NCBI RefSeq assembly: GCF_009696065.1
Contig: NZ_VUMS01000019.1
Location: forward strand, 1-55,319
DNA: 55,319 nucleotides
Source: Oliverpabstia intestinalis
Lineage (GTDB): Bacteria; Bacillota; Clostridia; Lachnospirales; Lachnospiraceae
Direction: 5' to 3'
Both the position numbers and the translations under genes were made by a program. Below are positions 25,737-34,997 of the stretch, in pieces; the stretch's first letter is position 1, and every line of letters begins with the position of its first letter. The notes under the pieces were generated by a model. The model had not been told where the DNA came from. It searched no databases and saw nothing but the letters and a program-made list of their open reading frames with translations.

Positions 25737-27193
25737 AGCTGAATATTCGAAAAAGGTATCAGGAAATGCCGCCGGCAGTCCGTACGTCCATCTGGTTTAC
25801 CCTGTGCAATTTCCTTCAGCGGGGCACGGCATTAATAACCGTTCCCATTTTTACCAGGCTGCTGACAACGGATGAATATGGCATTTGTAATATTTATTTT
25901 GCGTGGTTTGATATATTCCTGATGTTTACATCACTGAAGATACCCTATGAGGGCCTGAATAATGGGCTGATCCGTTATGAAAAGGATAAAGACGGATACA
26001 CATCATCGGTCATGGGGCTGATCATGGTCATGACAGTGGCGGCGGCGGCTGTATATGTTTTGTTTCATCACTGGATCGACAAGGTGACTGGTCTGAGCAG
26101 TTTTATTATGCTGCTGATGTTTGTCCAGCTGTTTTTCAATCCGCCGCTGATGCTGTGGACCAACAGGGAACGGTTTGATTTTCGTTATCGGTGGCCGGCA
26201 GCGGTGACGCTGGTCAGCACGATTCTGAATCCGGTGATCGCCATAGCCGCTGTATTAAATACGGATTACAGAGCGGAGGCGCGGATTATCTCCTCTGCTG
26301 CGATCCAGACATTTTTTGGACTGATTCTTGTTTTTGTACTGTTTTACAGGGGAAAAACATTTTTTAAAAAGAAGTACTGGCTCTTTGCGCTGCAATTTAA
26401 TCTGCCACTGATTTTTTATTATATATCCCAGTCCATTTTGAATCAATCGGACCGCATTATGATCAATTACTTCGAGGGAAGCGGTAAGGCGGGGATTTAC
26501 AGCGTAGCTTATTCTGCGGCGACGATCATGCTGCTGCTTGTGTCAGCCGTCAACGGGTCCTTTAATCCATGGATGTACAAAAAACTGAAGGCAGGACGTT
26601 ATGAGGAAATCCGGCGTACAACGGCGATTCTGTGTCTGGTGGTTGCGGCAGCAACGCTGGGAATGAGTGCTTTTGCGCCGGATCTGGTGAAGATTATGGC
26701 AACGGAGGCATACAGTCAGGCCATCTGGATCATTCCGCCGGTATCGGCCAGTGTATTTTTTGTTTTTATGTATATGGTCTTTGCCAATGTGGAAATGTAT
26801 TATGACGGCAACAGAGGTATTCTGGTTATTTCCATCATCTGCTCTGTTGCCAATCTGCTCCTGAACGCCATCTGCATCCCGGTGTGGGGATATATGGCGG
26901 CCGGGTGGACAACTTTGTTCTGCTATATACTGCTGACGGTTCTGCATTTTATATTGATGAAACGGGTCTGCCGCCGGAATCAGGTACAGGAAAATATTTT
27001 CCCGGAATATCTGCTCCTGGCTATTGCCCTGTGTGTGCTGGTATTGTCACTGGCGGTGCTGGGACTGTATAAGCTGAGTTACTTCCGGTATGTTATTCTG
27101 TTGCTGGAGATTCTGATTGTATTTGGTTTCCGCAGGAAACTGATCCGCGTATGGAATCAGCTGCGAAAAGGAGAAGAAAAGAATGGGGAATAA
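25733..27193 (+). CDS. Polysaccharide flippase (Wzx/MOP superfamily, set A)
   Basis: A 486-residue membrane protein with about 12-14 transmembrane helices. The N-terminus (TSIWFTLCNFLQRGTALITVPIFTRLLTTDEYG) is the characteristic start of the RfbX/Wzx branch of the MOP superfamily. Residues LNQSDRIMINYFEGSGKAGIYSVAYSAA match the conserved middle. It would flip undecaprenyl-linked repeat units across the membrane. GTG start at 25733 overlaps the preceding stop. A second flippase occurs at 47099-48625, showing that two polymers or two loci are combined here. Confidence 0.9.
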   Translation: MKLNIRKRYQEMPPAVRTSIWFTLCNFLQRGTALITVPIFTRLLTTDEYGICNIYFAWFDIFLMFTSLKIPYEGLNNGLIRYEKDKDGYTSSVMGLIMVMTVAAAAVYVLFHHWIDKVTGLSSFIMLLMFVQLFFNPPLMLWTNRERFDFRYRWPAAVTLVSTILNPVIAIAAVLNTDYRAEARIISSAAIQTFFGLILVFVLFYRGKTFFKKKYWLFALQFNLPLIFYYISQSILNQSDRIMINYFEGSGKAGIYSVAYSAATIMLLLVSAVNGSFNPWMYKKLKAGRYEEIRRTTAILCLVVAAATLGMSAFAPDLVKIMATEAYSQAIWIIPPVSASVFFVFMYMVFANVEMYYDGNRGILVISIICSVANLLLNAICIPVWGYMAAGWTTLFCYILLTVLHFILMKRVCRRNQVQENIFPEYLLLAIALCVLVLSLAVLGLYKLSYFRYVILLLEILIVFGFRRKLIRVWNQLRKGEEKNGE

Positions 27194-28265
27194 TCAGGTG
27201 AGAGAGGAAAGCCTGGGGTATTTTAATCTGGCCCGGGGACTGGGAATGGTGCTGATTCTGGCGGGACATTCACTGAATCCCCTGCGCTCTGTTCCTGAAA
27301 CGGCCGGTTTTTTCACCGGAGCAGGCAGTATACTGGGCGGCGGTATTATTGCGGCCTTCTTTATGATCAGCGGTTTTGGATTCTATCGGAGGAGTCCCCG
27401 CAAATGTCTGGCCATACAGAAAAAGCTTCTGCTTCGCCCGTATTATCTGACGGCAGCAGCTGTACTGGTTACAAAGCTTCTTCTGGCACTGCTGAAAAGA
27501 AGATCATTTTGGCGGCATGGCGGGGAACTGGTATTGACCTATCTGCTGGGCCTGAATGGAGAAGGAGGCGGACAGCTCTGTGGTATTCCCATAGAGTCGG
27601 TCAGTATCCTGTGGTTTCTTCTGGCGCTGTTTATCGGCTGGATGATTTATAACGGATGCCTGCAGCTGCAGTCAAAATGGCTGAGACGGGGAGTGATTGC
27701 AGGGTGCGTCATTGGAAGCTATGGGCTGACGCTGATTGCGAAGGTCTGGCCCTTCTGCCTGCCCATGGGACTGCTGGCGGCAGGTTATCTTGCCGCCGGA
27801 GATTATATAAGAAGAAACAGGCTGCTGGAGAAAAAAATGCCGGGCTGGCTGTGGGGATCCCTGTTTCTGGTGGTTCTGATATGCGCGGCCTTTGGAGATG
27901 TGAATATTGTAGCAGGCGTCTGGGGGCTGGGGCTTCTGGATGTGGCAGGATCTTTCTGTACAGGTTTTCTGCTTCTGCGGCTGTATGCCCGATGGATGGC
28001 GAGAGACCGGGAGGGCAGGATCACAGGGCTCTTGGAAGAAATCGGACTCCATTCTATCTGGATCGTATGCTTGCATGCCTATGAGAAGATCATCTTTCCA
28101 TGGTATCGTGTTTATGAAATATTTTCCGGACAGCCCTGGCTGGCGGTGATGCTGTGTTTCGCCGGCCGCTGCGCGGTCATGTATCTGTTTTACAGAATCA
28201 TTGTCCAGCTGGAATGTTATTGGAAGAGAAAAAAACGTAAAAAGAAGATAACGATTGAATTGTAA
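27183..28265 (+). CDS. Acyltransferase family 3 membrane protein
   Basis: A 360-residue integral membrane acyltransferase of the OafA/YrhL-like family, with about 10 membrane helices. It starts YFNLARGLGMVLILAGHS, where the Arg and His match the conserved family motif, and contains AFFMISGFGFY and SILWFLLALFIGWMIY. Such enzymes acylate sugars outside the membrane. The next two genes encode an adenylating ligase and an acyl carrier protein, so this enzyme may accept its acyl group through that carrier rather than from acetyl-CoA. The gene overlaps the flippase gene by 11 bases. A highly basic tail (KRKKRKKK) ends the protein. Confidence 0.82.
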   Translation: MGNNQVREESLGYFNLARGLGMVLILAGHSLNPLRSVPETAGFFTGAGSILGGGIIAAFFMISGFGFYRRSPRKCLAIQKKLLLRPYYLTAAAVLVTKLLLALLKRRSFWRHGGELVLTYLLGLNGEGGGQLCGIPIESVSILWFLLALFIGWMIYNGCLQLQSKWLRRGVIAGCVIGSYGLTLIAKVWPFCLPMGLLAAGYLAAGDYIRRNRLLEKKMPGWLWGSLFLVVLICAAFGDVNIVAGVWGLGLLDVAGSFCTGFLLLRLYARWMARDREGRITGLLEEIGLHSIWIVCLHAYEKIIFPWYRVYEIFSGQPWLAVMLCFAGRCAVMYLFYRIIVQLECYWKRKKRKKKITIEL

Positions 28266-28285
28266 AATTTTAAGGAGGAAAAGCA

Positions 28286-29800
28286 TTGGCTGAGAAAAAT
28301 AATCCGGATACAATGGGCCGGGTCCTGGAGCTGCTGGAGCAGCGTCTGGCGGGACGGCGGGTGATCCGGTATATGGCGGGGACGGAGGTGATGGAAGTCT
28401 CTGCGGAAGAATTCTTTGACCGGATCCGGAAGCGGGCCTGTGTACTTACAGCCCGTGGACTTGGCGGCAAGCATATCGGTATCATGGGAAGGAACAGCTG
28501 CGAGTGGCTGGTGAATTTCTGTGCCATATTCCGGGCGGGAGCAGTGGGGGTGCTTCTTGACAGAGAACTGGATCCGGAGGTCATCGCTGAACTGGCCGTG
28601 AGAGTGAATCTGGCAGCGATCCTGTATGATCATTCAACGGAGGAACGGGTACTGCAGGCAGATGTCCCCCGGATGCTGCAGAAGATCGCCATGGATGGAT
28701 CCGGTGACGGGGAATATTTGCGCAGGGATCTGCCCGCGGCCCTGGAGTGTGAACCTGGACCGGAGGAGATGGCCTGTATCTTTTTTACTTCAGGGACGAC
28801 AGTGAAAAGTAAAGCGGTCATGATGTCCGCTCGGGCCATGGCCGCCAGCGTCTGTACCAATGTCAATAGCAGGCATTTCGAGGCATTGCTGGCCGTGATG
28901 CCTTTTCACCATCTGGCGGGATTCGTTACGGTGATGAATGCATTGTATCTGGGAGCCGAGGTCTGTATAGCGGAGGATCTGAAGTATTTTTACCGGTATC
29001 TGACATACATGAAACCGGATTATGCGTTTCTGGTGCCGTCTATGCTTCAGATGCTGGCGCGCAAATTGAAAAACGGCGGCCTGTACGGCAGCCGGCTGGG
29101 GTGGAATCTGAAACTCATCGACTGCGGAGGGGCGGTTTTTTGTGCGGAGTTTCTGCAGATGCTTCTGGATCACGGAATTACTATTATGCAAGGCTACGGT
29201 GCTTCAGAGGCCGGCGGTATCGGCTTTTTCTGGGAGATGACGCCGGACCGTCCGGATACCATCGGAAAACCGCCTGCCGGGCTGGAAGTAAAGATCATAG
29301 ATGGCGAAATGTTCCTGCGCAGTGAGTCGGTGATGATGGGGTACTATGATGACCCTGAGGAGACAGCGAAGGTGCTCCATGATGGATGGTATGCCACAGG
29401 GGATCTGTGCCGGGAGGATGAAGAGGGCTATCTGTATCTGACGGGACGCAGGAAGAACCTTATCATTCTGTCCAATGGAGAGAATGTCAGTCCGGAGGAA
29501 ATCGAGACAAAACTGAAGCTGTGCTGTGAAGACATTGAAGAAATCATGGTGGGTGTTGAAGGCAGTCTGATCACTGCCCATGTGTTCCCTCATGTTCCGC
29601 CGGGCAGCAGTGAGTCCGGGATGGAGCGAATCAGGAATGAGGTCCGAAGGGCTGTTGAGCAGTATAATGATCAATCGCCGGTCTATAAGCAGGTCCGGAA
29701 GCTGTATTTTCTCGATAAACCTTTTACAAAGAATACGGCGGGAAAAATAATCCGAAAAAGTTATGACAGGGGGAATATCGATGACCGTTCAGGAAGCTAA
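28286..29800 (+). CDS. Acyl-adenylate ligase of the carrier-protein trio (ANL superfamily)
   Basis: A 504-residue adenylate-forming enzyme. It has a phosphate loop CIFFTSGTTVKSKAVMMS (about 165-182), the motif QGYGASEAGGIGF, YATGDLCREDEEGYLYLTGRRKNLIILSNGENVSPEEIE, and C-terminal NTAGKIIRK with the catalytic lysine. It starts with TTG 28286 behind AAGGAGG. It overlaps the acyl carrier protein gene downstream, which suggests it loads that carrier, as DltA loads DltC in teichoic-acid D-alanylation. It is not close to the two large paralogues at 14619 and 50529. The acyl substrate is unknown. Confidence 0.87.
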   Translation: MAEKNNPDTMGRVLELLEQRLAGRRVIRYMAGTEVMEVSAEEFFDRIRKRACVLTARGLGGKHIGIMGRNSCEWLVNFCAIFRAGAVGVLLDRELDPEVIAELAVRVNLAAILYDHSTEERVLQADVPRMLQKIAMDGSGDGEYLRRDLPAALECEPGPEEMACIFFTSGTTVKSKAVMMSARAMAASVCTNVNSRHFEALLAVMPFHHLAGFVTVMNALYLGAEVCIAEDLKYFYRYLTYMKPDYAFLVPSMLQMLARKLKNGGLYGSRLGWNLKLIDCGGAVFCAEFLQMLLDHGITIMQGYGASEAGGIGFFWEMTPDRPDTIGKPPAGLEVKIIDGEMFLRSESVMMGYYDDPEETAKVLHDGWYATGDLCREDEEGYLYLTGRRKNLIILSNGENVSPEEIETKLKLCCEDIEEIMVGVEGSLITAHVFPHVPPGSSESGMERIRNEVRRAVEQYNDQSPVYKQVRKLYFLDKPFTKNTAGKIIRKSYDRGNIDDRSGS

Positions 29801-30023
29801 AAAAGAGATTATGCATGTCATCAAAGATTCGACAGAAACCGAGCTGGAGATTACGGAAGAGACGAATATGTTCAGTGATATGGGACTGTCTTCGGTGGAG
29901 GTCATGGTGATGCTGGGAGAACTGGAGGATGCCTTTGGTATTGATATTCCGGCGGCCCGGCTGCGCAGAGTGAGAACTGTCGGAGATATGTGTGAACTTG
30001 TCATCCAGATTTTAACAGAATAG
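29781..30023 (+). CDS. Acyl carrier protein
   Basis: An 80-residue acidic carrier protein. DMGLSSVEVMVMLGELEDAFGIDI is the phosphopantetheine site, with the serine of GLSS as attachment point. The start is taken as ATG 29781, preceded by CAGGGGG and overlapping the ligase by 20 bases. A dedicated carrier next to a ligase and a membrane acyltransferase resembles the DltA-DltB-DltC layout, so it probably carries an acyl group destined for the set A polymer. Confidence 0.9.
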   Translation: MTVQEAKKEIMHVIKDSTETELEITEETNMFSDMGLSSVEVMVMLGELEDAFGIDIPAARLRRVRTVGDMCELVIQILTE

Positions 30024-30310
30024 AAACAAGTTGGAAACATGTACTTAAAAAATACCAATATTAGTCAATTATGGCTTGATATATCAGGCGGTTCGTGGTA
30101 TCCTTGCATTAGTATGATTTGCTTGTTCTGGGGGGTCGAAAACAGTCATTTTCTTCAATAAATGACATGTGACGGCACAGCGAAGAGCAACCTACTTGTT
30201 TTCATGTCAGGAGGGAGGACTTCAGAGACAGAAACTAATTGTAATTCAGGTTATAAGTATTCCTGTATTACCGTAACTATTAACTAATTATGAAAAGAGG
30301 AAGGAAAGCA
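30024..30310 (+). other. Long leader of the SLH-transglutaminase gene
   Basis: About 290 bases without a gene. A promoter (30076-30104) would give a 5' leader of roughly 200 bases. The leader holds TGACATG...CATGTCA (about 30163-30210) closing a possible hairpin over an unpaired, purine-rich middle. I could not match it to a known riboswitch class. Shine-Dalgarno sequences lie near 30295-30305. Confidence 0.45.
30076..30104 (+). promoter_or_regulatory. Candidate promoter of the large SLH-transglutaminase gene
   Basis: TTGATA (30076-30081) and TATCCT (30099-30104) separated by 17 bases, about 50 bases after the acyl carrier protein stop codon. It would make the surface protein independent of set A transcription. 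Confidence 0.5.
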
Positions 30311-33300
30311 ATGAAAAGAAAAATGATGAAATTCCTTAGCCTTTTTCTTTCAGTTTCTATGGCGATTAATATGTTTACCGTGCCTGTTTTTGCAGCTCCG
30401 GAGGATGAAAGCACGGCAACAGAACAGTCTGCAGTTGTAGAAGACGATGCTGTGGAAAATGTAGAAAATGGCACAGAGCAAGAAGATGTTTCAAACGGAA
30501 CAGAATCAGATGCTGATGCAGCACCGGCGGAAGAAACACCGGCAGACGAGACACCAGCGGCAGAGACTCCGGAAGCGGATGAGCCGGAAGAAGCTCCGAA
30601 ACGGGAGACTATTTCTGTAGAGGAAAGCTATAAGGCATTTACAGTGAATGTGAATGATATAGAAATCTCTGTTGACGGAGAAAGCGTTATCGTTCTCGGA
30701 GCAGGGGAAGAGCCTGCAGAGGTTGATACAAGCAGCCCAACCATCAGTGTTGTTGAAGAAGAGCTGAATAATATCAGGGTTCTCAACGATGAGGGTGAAA
30801 GTGTTGCCCTGACTCCAGAACAGATTCAGACTGTACTGTATCTGTATCAGCAGTATCTGGATCAGTGGAAGGATAATGCCAATTTACTGGGTGTTCAGAC
30901 ACCGTTCTTCCTTCAGTACAATGATAAAGAGAAAGATGGCCTCGGCGTACTGGGAGAGATGCTGGTTCTGGCCGGATATACAGTAGATGATGTCAGAAAT
31001 GGCAAGTATAAGTATGACGATCTGGTTGGTATGATCCAGAACTTCTACTATGCGGATCAGTTTGGTCTGAAGTTCTATACAGATGCCATTAATAGTGCCC
31101 GTGCAGCGGTTGAAGAGGCAGTTGAAAAATCCGGCGCTGAGACTGATGTACAGAAGATGCTGGTCATCAATGACTGGCTGGCACATCATGCTACATTCGA
31201 TATGTCCTATATCATGAATATGGGCGAAGAAGAGCCTGTTATGTCAGCACCTGATCCTCAGAAGCATGAGCATTATGATGAGATTTATAAAGAAATGTAT
31301 GCTTTGTATGAGAATCAGATTACACAGCAGTTCCATGATCAGATCTATGATAATATAGTTGCTCAGTTCCGTCAGCAGTATTATGAAGGCGCAATCAAGA
31401 ATATTGTGATGGAAGGTTATAAGTCCCAGGTTCGCCAGAGTGTAATTGATCAGGCTGTAGAAAGCGGACGTACCGAAGAAGAGGCTGAAACAGCAGCAGA
31501 TGAGTACATGGAGGAGAATGCTGATCAGATTGAGGCTGATGCTTCTGATTATGCTACTCAGTATATGGAAGACAATGCCGATGCCATCTCAGAAGATGCA
31601 GCTGGTTTTGTGGAAAAAAACTTTGGTTCGGATGTTGCCGCAAAGGTGAGTGCCGGTGCTGATGAGTTTATTGCAGATGCCGAAGAAAACGGTGTTGAAG
31701 TAGATCCTGAAAATGCTCCGGGTTATAAGATGACCATCGAGGAAATCACTCAGAATACAATGAAGAATGAGCCTATTCTGGATTTGAATGAAGATGGTGA
31801 GAACGAAACCACTGCAAATCAGGCTATTCCGATCTTTGCTGAACAGGCTGCACAGGGTCTGACGAATGGTATCCTGGGTGCATGGGAAGGTAATCATATC
31901 GGTATTCTTGCTGAGGGTACAGGTGTATGCTGTGGTTATGCCAAGGCTTTTGCCTATTTGTTACAGTATATGAATCCTAAAGTATACGGTGTTAATGGTG
32001 ACGGTACCGATATGAGCGTTGCTGAGAATTGGAAAACGGCCGAAGACCTGTACTATACGGATGGTAGTCTGGATATTGACAAGGATTATGTGGTTGACTT
32101 GGTGCGTATCACATTCCAGACAGATGTAACCATGTATGGTAAGGTCAATGAAGGATTCAACTCCGACCATTTCTGGAATGCCGTAAAGGTGGATGGCCAG
32201 TGGTATTATATCGATCCTTGCTATATTGACGTCTATACAGAGGTTATGTCCCGTGACCGTGTAGAAATGGATGGTAATCTGAATCATATGTATTTTATGT
32301 TCAGCCATAGTACTGCAAGAGAAATGTATGATGGTTACATGGGCGGAGAAGGCATCAAGACTTTATATGCAGATGCAGCAACGGATACGAGTTATGAAGA
32401 TTCCTGGTATGCACGTATATCCAGCAATACATATTCCGATGGCAATTATTTCTATTACCTGTATGATTCATCCGATATGTTTGGACTGATGAGGGAAATG
32501 AATCCGGATAGCAGCAGTGGTACAGATTATGAGAAATTCATGGAGATGACCAATGCGGAATATAAACTTGTACGCCATGCTATCAGCAGTAATGATGTTG
32601 CAGAAGGCGGTGCTGACAGCGACTATGAAGCATTGATTGAATTTAACCATAAAGTCAGTGAAGACGATGATGATGACACGACTGTCGCAAGAGTCAATGT
32701 GAATGGCAAAATGGTGGAGAATGAACTTTTAACAGAGTTGTTTGCACAGTTTAAGGCAGAATCTGAAATTTATCCTTCCATCGCTATTTCAACAGCTTTA
32801 TATGGCGGTAAACTGTACTTCAATCTGAGCAACTGCATCCTGAGCTATGATTTATCAAGCGGTGCTGTTGAGAAAGTTAAAGAATACAATACGGTACATG
32901 CTGAACGTGATACTACAAAAGCGTTCGGCGGAATGGCGTTCAGTGTTGTTGCCAGTGGCGGAACACATACTGTAGAAAATCATCCGATTGCCTCTATGAC
33001 GATCAAGGATGATGGCAAGATGTATGTATCTATCGCGACAAACTTTGCATATATCTCCGGTAAAGATCCTCACGATTGTACAGATAGTAAATCGAATGGT
33101 TACGGTTATAAATTTGAAGAGAGCAATTACAATTCGAACTACAGTACATATTTTGATATGGATGAGATCAGTGCAGAGTATGGCGAGATTGATTCCGACA
33201 GTCAGGATAATGATAACGATGAATTCATGTGGTCTGCAGTTTTTGTTGACACACTGAGCATGGATCATCTTGCAGGCGGCAGCCACAGCTATAGTCAGGT

Positions 33301-34747
33301 GACAGTTGATCCGTTCTGTGGACGCGATGGCTTTACAGAGAATCGTTGTTCTACTTGTGGTGCAATTGAAGCTGGTACTCGTGTGGAAGAAGAAGGTACA
33401 GCCTGCGATCATCATTACATCCACTTTGATGAGACATATTATACAAAAGATGATAATGACAACTGGAATACAGGCAAGTGTTATGTCTGCACGATTTGCG
33501 GTTCTGCAGTAAGCGAACCTGTTGAGCCGGAAAAGAATGCACAGGAATCCGATGAGGAATTTGCTGAGAGACAGGAACAGTACGAAAAAGATAAAGAAGA
33601 GTATGAGGCAATAAAGGCCAATGCCGGACATGTCTATACATCTTCAAGTGCTGACAGCGTGACATGGAATACAGATGAAAGCGGCAGCATCGTTTCTGCT
33701 ACAGTAGCAGTCAATACCCATATGGTATGTGATCCTTGTGAAGGCAAAGAGTTGGATGTACTGCAGGAAGAAGCAACCAGTGTCGATCTTAGTGAAGATG
33801 TTACACTTAACGATATTGATAAAAAGGCAACTGGTACATGTGAAGAAGGTCTGACAGTTACCTATACTGCAACAGGTACTACAATAGCTGGCGACAAACT
33901 TAGTGCAAGCAAGACAGAAAAAACAGAAGCTGGTGGCCATGATCTGAAGGGTAAGTTTAACTGGGAGAAAAACCAGACTACTCATGAAGCAACGGCAACA
34001 AGTGTACAGGTCACATGTACGCGTGATTGCGGTACTGAATTTGTAGTAGATGAACCAACAACAGTAAAGGATGAGGCGCAGAGTAAAGCAGCCACCCGTA
34101 AAGAAGAGGGTGTGAATGTATTTACAGCAACAGCTGTTGTAAAGGATCAGGATGGCAACGAAGTTGGAAAAGTGACAGATACAGTCAATATGCCGATTCC
34201 TGCTCTGGGCAATCCGTTCGAAGATGTTGCTGAAGATGCTTACTACTATGATGCTGTTCTTTGGGCTTATGATAATGGTATTACTCAAGGCAAAGACGAT
34301 ACCCGTTTTTTACCAAATAACATCTGTAACCGTGCGCAGGTAGTCACCTTCTTCTGGAGAGCCATGGGAGAACCTGAACCGGAGAGCACAGTGAACCCGT
34401 TTGTAGATGTTGCCGAAGATGCTTACTACTATAAAGCTGTTCTTTGGGCTTATTATAAGGGTGTAACAACTGGAAAGGATGAGACTCATTTCCAGCCGAA
34501 TGCTACTGTTACGAGAAGTCAGGTTGTAACATTTATGTATCGTAATGAAGGAGAACCTGCGGTAAAGACGACAGAAAATCCATTTGTCGACGTTACAGAA
34601 GATAAGTATTATTATAATGCCGTTCTCTGGGCTTATGAAAATGATATAACAACAGGTAAGGATGACACGCATTTCCTTCCTGGAGATGAATGTAAGCGTT
34701 GTCAGGTTGTGACATTCCTTTATCGTGCATATGGCGATGAAAAATAA
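30311..34747 (+). CDS. Secreted transglutaminase-like surface protein with three SLH domains
   Basis: A 1478-residue exported protein. Start ATG 30311 follows AGAGGAAGG. Residues 1-30 are a signal peptide (MKRKMMKFLSLFLSVSMAINMF, cleavage after VFA). A Glu/Pro/Thr-rich spacer follows to about 100. A transglutaminase/protease-like fold has its probable triad in GVCCGYAKAF (about 537-546), SDHFWNAV (His about 618) and YIDPCY (Asp about 633). Two Cys-pair motifs (CSTCGA, CTICGS) near 1015-1065 may bind zinc. Three SLH repeats (about 1300-1475) start NPFxDV and contain AVLWAY. SLH domains anchor proteins to pyruvylated wall polysaccharide. The enzyme may crosslink or cleave surface proteins. Its smaller relative lies at 48682-50223. 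Confidence 0.88.
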   Translation: MKRKMMKFLSLFLSVSMAINMFTVPVFAAPEDESTATEQSAVVEDDAVENVENGTEQEDVSNGTESDADAAPAEETPADETPAAETPEADEPEEAPKRETISVEESYKAFTVNVNDIEISVDGESVIVLGAGEEPAEVDTSSPTISVVEEELNNIRVLNDEGESVALTPEQIQTVLYLYQQYLDQWKDNANLLGVQTPFFLQYNDKEKDGLGVLGEMLVLAGYTVDDVRNGKYKYDDLVGMIQNFYYADQFGLKFYTDAINSARAAVEEAVEKSGAETDVQKMLVINDWLAHHATFDMSYIMNMGEEEPVMSAPDPQKHEHYDEIYKEMYALYENQITQQFHDQIYDNIVAQFRQQYYEGAIKNIVMEGYKSQVRQSVIDQAVESGRTEEEAETAADEYMEENADQIEADASDYATQYMEDNADAISEDAAGFVEKNFGSDVAAKVSAGADEFIADAEENGVEVDPENAPGYKMTIEEITQNTMKNEPILDLNEDGENETTANQAIPIFAEQAAQGLTNGILGAWEGNHIGILAEGTGVCCGYAKAFAYLLQYMNPKVYGVNGDGTDMSVAENWKTAEDLYYTDGSLDIDKDYVVDLVRITFQTDVTMYGKVNEGFNSDHFWNAVKVDGQWYYIDPCYIDVYTEVMSRDRVEMDGNLNHMYFMFSHSTAREMYDGYMGGEGIKTLYADAATDTSYEDSWYARISSNTYSDGNYFYYLYDSSDMFGLMREMNPDSSSGTDYEKFMEMTNAEYKLVRHAISSNDVAEGGADSDYEALIEFNHKVSEDDDDDTTVARVNVNGKMVENELLTELFAQFKAESEIYPSIAISTALYGGKLYFNLSNCILSYDLSSGAVEKVKEYNTVHAERDTTKAFGGMAFSVVASGGTHTVENHPIASMTIKDDGKMYVSIATNFAYISGKDPHDCTDSKSNGYGYKFEESNYNSNYSTYFDMDEISAEYGEIDSDSQDNDNDEFMWSAVFVDTLSMDHLAGGSHSYSQVTVDPFCGRDGFTENRCSTCGAIEAGTRVEEEGTACDHHYIHFDETYYTKDDNDNWNTGKCYVCTICGSAVSEPVEPEKNAQESDEEFAERQEQYEKDKEEYEAIKANAGHVYTSSSADSVTWNTDESGSIVSATVAVNTHMVCDPCEGKELDVLQEEATSVDLSEDVTLNDIDKKATGTCEEGLTVTYTATGTTIAGDKLSASKTEKTEAGGHDLKGKFNWEKNQTTHEATATSVQVTCTRDCGTEFVVDEPTTVKDEAQSKAATRKEEGVNVFTATAVVKDQDGNEVGKVTDTVNMPIPALGNPFEDVAEDAYYYDAVLWAYDNGITQGKDDTRFLPNNICNRAQVVTFFWRAMGEPEPESTVNPFVDVAEDAYYYKAVLWAYYKGVTTGKDETHFQPNATVTRSQVVTFMYRNEGEPAVKTTENPFVDVTEDKYYYNAVLWAYENDITTGKDDTHFLPGDECKRCQVVTFLYRAYGDEK

Positions 34748-34783
34748 ATGAATAAAAACAGCTTATTGTAATTAAGCATTGAA

Positions 34784-34827
34784 GGGGTTGTTGCATTTGA
34801 ATGATTGGTGCAGCAACCCTTTTATTA
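34784..34827 (+). terminator. Rho-independent terminator of the large SLH gene
   Basis: GGGTTGTTGCA (34785-34795) pairs with TGCAGCAACCC (34809-34819), with one G-U pair, around a 13-base loop and followed by TTTTATT. It isolates set B from the surface-protein gene. Confidence 0.75.
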
Positions 34828-34948
34828 AATTGATGATGAAAACAAGTATGCTCTTTGTATCGTATGATGAGAGGGCTGTCTGGACATAGAGAATTTACAT
34901 TTTACAAAAAACATTGAATATGATAGAATACGAGACAGTATAAGTGGT

Positions 34949-34976
34949 TTGACAAGATGTAATAGAATACTATGAA
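34949..34976 (+). promoter_or_regulatory. Candidate promoter of polysaccharide set B
   Basis: TTGACA (34949-34954) and TATGAA (34971-34976) with a 16-base spacer. The leader would be very short, so a start further upstream (TATAAG near 34939) is also possible. Confidence 0.35.
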
Positions 34977-34997
34977 TGATTGAAGAGGATAAGAGTG

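Noticed and set aside
30120-30230. Cyclic-di-GMP-type riboswitch in the SLH leader
   Set aside because: GCACAGCGAAGAGCAACC looked suggestive, but the conserved GGCAAACC and GACGCAAAGC elements of the GEMM class are not present.
32855-33631. 258-codon minus-strand frame with hydrophobic stretches
   Set aside because: Antisense to the SLH-transglutaminase gene; its apparent membrane segments are the complement of Asp/Glu/Asn-rich coding sequence.
34210-34740. Tandem DNA repeats at the 3' end of the large SLH gene
   Set aside because: The repetition comes from three SLH protein domains, not from a CRISPR array or a DNA-level satellite.
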